Shown: positions 22,159 through 24,641 of the stretch, piece by piece
Position numbering within the stretch: position 1 is the first letter of the stretch
Layout: each line of letters opens with the position of its first letter
Origin: a virus
DNA: 24,641 nt
Reading direction: 5' to 3' (one strand)
IMG/VR virus record: IMGVR_UViG_3300032070_000774
Span: 1 to 24,641 of that record
Translations under genes and position numbers: made by a program
The notes under the pieces: generated by a model
Databases searched by the model: none
Seen by the model: only the letters and a program-made list of their open reading frames with translations
What the model was told of the DNA's origin: nothing

Positions 22159-22535
22159 ATAAGAAAAAAGAAAAGCTTGAACCAGGAGACCTTGTCTGCA
22201 TATTGTGGAACGACGCAAGCATCGGATCCAGCTTCACCACCGCGGGAATTCCGGTTCCCGTTAAAAGCGTAGGCATATACGTAGGCTACGCTGGACAGCC
22301 AAAACATGCAATTCTCTGCCAAAACGACTTTTCCTACAACCCTGAATTGCACGATGTGGATTATACAGCAATCCCGTTTCCATGGTTCAAACAAACTCAA
22401 ATTCTCCATAAGGCTTTTGTAACAAGTGAAGAAGCAACGTTGATTCTCCAAAACGTTCTAACAGGCATGGGAACACGAAGAAGATGCAGAAGAATTTTCC
22501 AGATGAGGGCCAACAACCATGACAAGCTGGATTAG
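22155..22535 (+). CDS. Conserved-looking protein of unknown function
   Basis: A 126-residue protein from a GTG start after GAGGCGATTTTAC. A beta-rich N-terminal half starts with LEPGDLVCILWNDASIGSS, continues VKSVGIYVGYAGQPKHAILC and ends with DVDYTAIPFPW. The C-terminal helix precedes an Arg-rich end. The order is reminiscent of small beta-barrel proteins in archaeal viral and proviral regions, but I recognise no named family. It overlaps the next gene by 17 bases. The two are probably translated together. Confidence 0.6.
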   Translation: MNKKKEKLEPGDLVCILWNDASIGSSFTTAGIPVPVKSVGIYVGYAGQPKHAILCQNDFSYNPELHDVDYTAIPFPWFKQTQILHKAFVTSEEATLILQNVLTGMGTRRRCRRIFQMRANNHDKLD

Positions 22536-22776
22536 AAGGGCTTTAACAAAAAAGATAGCTCGCAAAGGACCAAAGGGAAAACAGCAAATAATAGTCATTG
22601 AACCGAACGAAAAACTTGTTTTAATGGTGAAATTCGCAATAGCCATGACTGTTTGCCTCACAGCTCTCGAAGTTGCGCACATTGCTTTTCTGGGCAGATG
22701 GAATAGCGAAGTGTTCTCAGTCATAACAGGTCTAATAGGAACTATTTTAGGTGTATTAATTGGACAGCGTGCGTAA
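22519..22776 (+). CDS. Small two-segment membrane protein, holin candidate
   Basis: An 85-residue protein with a basic N-terminus (RRALTKKIARKGPKGKQQ) and two hydrophobic segments, near residues 34-57 and 66-84 (SVITGLIGTILGVLIG), ending soon after the second. Size, two segments, a charged front and position after the tail genes are holin-like. Archaeal viruses mostly lack known holins and no partner endolysin is visible here, so this is only a candidate. Confidence 0.5.
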   Translation: MTSWIRRALTKKIARKGPKGKQQIIVIEPNEKLVLMVKFAIAMTVCLTALEVAHIAFLGRWNSEVFSVITGLIGTILGVLIGQRA

Positions 22777-22840
22777 AAGAAAGCTTGAAGAGTTGCGCAA
22801 GAAACTGAAGGAACACCAATCAACAGGCGTAACCCGATAG
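22760..22840 (+). CDS. Possible 26-residue basic peptide
   Basis: A short frame from a TTG preceded by AGGTG, overlapping the holin candidate's end. It is highly basic and helical (KRKLEELRKKLKEH). In-frame stop at 22838-22840. Evidence is weak; overlap coupling and helix-forming content are its only support. Confidence 0.3.
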   Translation: MDSVRKRKLEELRKKLKEHQSTGVTR

Positions 22841-22885
22841 ATTTCTGCCGATTTTTGAGCATTTTAATCGCTGTCAGCGGAGAGC

Positions 22886-24340
22886 ATGCACATGAGAAAA
22901 CATGAATATTTTCAAATACAACAATATAGGAGACGATACGACCGCAAAACAGACAGATTCATAATTAACTTAGGCTACAAGACGGCTCCGCCGAAACCGA
23001 CAAGCAGAGTTGTGAGCGTTGCTGAAGGCTTCGGACTTGGCATGGATCAGTGGGAGAAGTTCATAGTTTACGATAATGTTGAGTTGAAAATAGGACGTAC
23101 TGATATTACATATATCACGGGCGATTCAGGCTCAGGCAAAAGTGTGCTGCTTAAGGCTTTGGAAAAAGATATCAAAGGGGACATGGGCGTAAGCTGCATT
23201 AACATTACCGACATCCAGCCTGAACCTGGCAAGCCTCTAATCGAAACAGTCGGCAAAACCCTCGAAGAAGGCTTGGAGCTTCTGAGTAAGGTAGGCTTAA
23301 ACGATGCTTTCCTTTTCCTTCGCAGTTATGAGCAGCTTAGCGACGGACAGAAATACCGTTATAAAATTGCGAAAATGATGGAGAGCCAAGCTCAATTCTG
23401 GGTTATGGATGAAGCTATGGCTACGCTTGACAGGGACACAGCTAAAATCGTTGCTTTTAACCTTCAGAAGCTCGCCAGGCAGCAGGGTAAAGCGGTTTTG
23501 GCAGCCACAACCCACGCAGACCTTTTTGAGGATTTAAACCCGTCAGTGCACATTCACAAGCGATTCGGCAAAGAAATAACAGTAAACTATTACCCAAACA
23601 CGCCGGCAAGGGAATGCAGTCTCATAAGAGAAATGCGAATAGAGCAAGGCACTGTTCAAGCTTGGCGCATGCTCGCAAGCTTCCACTACCGAAGCCACAA
23701 AATAGCAGGACCGCGCAAAATCTTCTGCCTCAAACGTGGAGACGAACTCTGCGGAGTAATAGTCTACTGCTATCCGCCACCCACATGTTTTGGGCGCAGG
23801 CTCGTTCTGCCAAAAATGACCATGAAAGAATTGAATGAAAAGCTAAGCATCATCAGCCGAGTTGTTGTTCATCCGAAATACCGCACCATAGGTTTAGGCG
23901 CAAAACTCGTAAAGGAAACATTAGCAAAAGCTGGAACGCCATATGTGGAAATGCCAGCAGTCATGGCGAAATACAATCCCTTCGCGGAAAAAGCGGGCAT
24001 GGAGAAAATAGCTGAGCAGCCTCCGCCCAAAGAGGCTTTAAGGGTTGCAGAGACACTACAGCACTTAGGCTTTAACGTCCAGCTTTTAAGCAGTGAAAAA
24101 TACGTTTTGAGAAAGCTGCAGGCCTTAAGAGGCGAAGACCTGACAAAATTAAGGGAGGCATTCATTAAACATAGCCACTTACGGTTTATGAAGTATTTCT
24201 TCTGCCACATGCCTTTCGGAAGGAAGGAAGTTTACGCCAAAGAAGTAATGAAAGCCAACCTTGAAAGGCTTTCGCGCTTGATCAAAGTCTGCGGCTTCCT
24301 TATGCAGACTAAAGTTTACCTCTTCTGGAAACGAAGGTGA
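22886..24340 (+). CDS. ABC-type ATPase fused to a GNAT acetyltransferase (COG2401-like)
   Basis: A 484-residue soluble protein. Residues about 40-230 are an ABC ATPase: Walker A GDSGSGKS (79-86), signature LSDGQ (151-155), Walker B with D175 and E176 (VMDEA), and H210 (THAD). The C-terminal half is a GNAT domain with RVVVHPKYRTIGLGAKL (acetyl-CoA loop R333-x-x-G336-x-G338). No membrane segments are present. This fusion is known as COG2401. Mu Mom, a DNA-modifying acyltransferase, has the same GNAT fold, so a nucleic-acid modifying role is conceivable but unproven. Start: ATG 22886 or 22892, both after GGAGAG. Confidence 0.85.
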   Translation: MHMRKHEYFQIQQYRRRYDRKTDRFIINLGYKTAPPKPTSRVVSVAEGFGLGMDQWEKFIVYDNVELKIGRTDITYITGDSGSGKSVLLKALEKDIKGDMGVSCINITDIQPEPGKPLIETVGKTLEEGLELLSKVGLNDAFLFLRSYEQLSDGQKYRYKIAKMMESQAQFWVMDEAMATLDRDTAKIVAFNLQKLARQQGKAVLAATTHADLFEDLNPSVHIHKRFGKEITVNYYPNTPARECSLIREMRIEQGTVQAWRMLASFHYRSHKIAGPRKIFCLKRGDELCGVIVYCYPPPTCFGRRLVLPKMTMKELNEKLSIISRVVVHPKYRTIGLGAKLVKETLAKAGTPYVEMPAVMAKYNPFAEKAGMEKIAEQPPPKEALRVAETLQHLGFNVQLLSSEKYVLRKLQALRGEDLTKLREAFIKHSHLRFMKYFFCHMPFGRKEVYAKEVMKANLERLSRLIKVCGFLMQTKVYLFWKRR

Positions 24341-24500
24341 ATGGCAAGTTTTGTCAACAGAAAAAAAGGGAAGGTTAAGCAGCGCCGAAGTTCGGTCGCA
24401 GAACTTGTCTAGCGCGCATGCATGCTGAAGGGTGCGAACCTACAAAGCCCACAGTCATAAGCAAACTTTTAGTAATAGTTCGTTCATGATCTCTACAGGG
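24341..24500. other. Intergenic stretch before the HicB-like gene
   Basis: About 160 bases without a supported gene. A 23-codon frame at 24341-24412 starts directly on the previous stop and lacks a spaced ribosome site. An imperfect hairpin (AAGTTC and GAACTT arms, about 24389-24407) and the palindrome GCATGCATGC (24416-24425) are present. AT-rich sequence around 24464-24490 may hold the promoter of the next gene. Confidence 0.4.
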
Positions 24501-24641
24501 ATGATCGGCTTGAAATTTGCAGTTGTCGTCGAAAAAGATGAGGAAGAATACTATGTGGCTTCCGTTCCTGAACTACCCGGTTGTCATACCCAAGCAAAAA
24601 CGCTTGATGAGTTGACAACAAGAATCAAAGAGGCTATCGAA
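24501..24641 (+). CDS. hicB: HicB-like antitoxin, partial at window end
   Basis: The first 47 codons encode the start of a HicB-family antitoxin: MKFAVVVEKDEEEYYVAS-type opening, VPELPGCHTQA and TLDELTTRIKEAI. HicB usually neutralises the mRNA-interferase HicA and represses its own operon; its C-terminal DNA-binding half lies beyond the window. No hicA is visible upstream, so it would lie downstream or be absent. Start at the ATG (24501) or a TTG (24510), the latter better placed after GGATGATC. It may belong to the host or to the viral cargo. Confidence 0.8.
   Translation, partial: MIGLKFAVVVEKDEEEYYVASVPELPGCHTQAKTLDELTTRIKEAIE

Noticed and set aside
24341-24412. 23-codon frame after the ATPase gene
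   Set aside because: The start follows the previous stop with no spacing for its AAGGTGA site and the peptide has no clear pattern.
11395-24425. GCATGCATGC shared at 11395-11404 and 24416-24425 as attachment repeats
   Set aside because: It is a simple self-complementary 10-mer with no matching flanks, and its first copy lies inside the transposase scar; chance is the better explanation.
24360-24450. Possible tRNA gene or tRNA fragment as an integration site
   Set aside because: GTTCG and GCGAACC patterns recall a T-arm, but no cloverleaf with acceptor and anticodon stems can be drawn on either strand.

Overview
The window carries the structural and assembly genes of an archaeal tailed virus (class Caudoviricetes, siphovirus-like), either as a provirus or as a free viral contig. 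Archaeal origin is inferred from TATA-type promoter boxes rather than bacterial -10/-35 pairs, Shine-Dalgarno sites of the form AGGTGATT, ribbon-helix-helix regulators, a DUF11-type surface-protein fragment at the left edge, and a COG2401-type ABC ATPase fused to an acetyltransferase, a family found mostly in archaea. A Bathyarchaeia-like host is possible, but the sequence alone does not prove it. No integrase, polymerase or other replication gene is present.

Layout. 1-350 is a broken fragment of a surface (DUF11-like) gene. 358-1110 holds two divergent, paralogous ribbon-helix-helix regulators with a shared promoter region. 1167-3163 is the packaging module (small protein, TerS candidate, TerL). 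3186-9818 is the head module: portal, small accessory proteins, maturation protease fused to a scaffold, a DUF2190-type decoration protein, the HK97-fold major capsid protein, a duplicated membrane protein, a head-tail connector and a tiny protein. 9819-11396 looks like a later insertion: an AT-rich non-coding stretch, a two-gene unit whose second gene has a Panacea (SocA/DUF4065-like) domain and may be a toxin-antitoxin pair, and the truncated end of a transposase gene. 11433-22076 is the neck and tail module: a tiny CxxC protein, a neck protein carrying an alpha/alpha-toroid domain, a tail terminator with a beta-sandwich insert, the tail tube protein, two tail assembly chaperones joined by a canonical -1 slippery site, an HK97 gp10-like protein, a short tape measure protein, a tail hub with a carbohydrate-binding-like insert, small tail-tip proteins, and an 815-residue tip protein with nineteen 21-residue repeats. 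22093-24340 holds small proteins including a two-segment membrane protein (holin candidate), then the ABC-ATPase/acetyltransferase fusion. The right edge holds the start of a HicB-like antitoxin.

Nearly all genes lie on the plus strand and many overlap by ATGA or GTGA, so they are probably read as a few long, translationally coupled operons. Exceptions are the left regulator, one small gene inside the head module and the transposase scar.

The most interesting points are the -1 frameshift site between the tail chaperones, the probable Panacea toxin-antitoxin unit inside the structural operon, the enzyme-like and glycan-binding-like domains built into neck and tail proteins, the repeat-rich tip protein, and the ATPase/acetyltransferase fusion, which could serve nucleic-acid modification.
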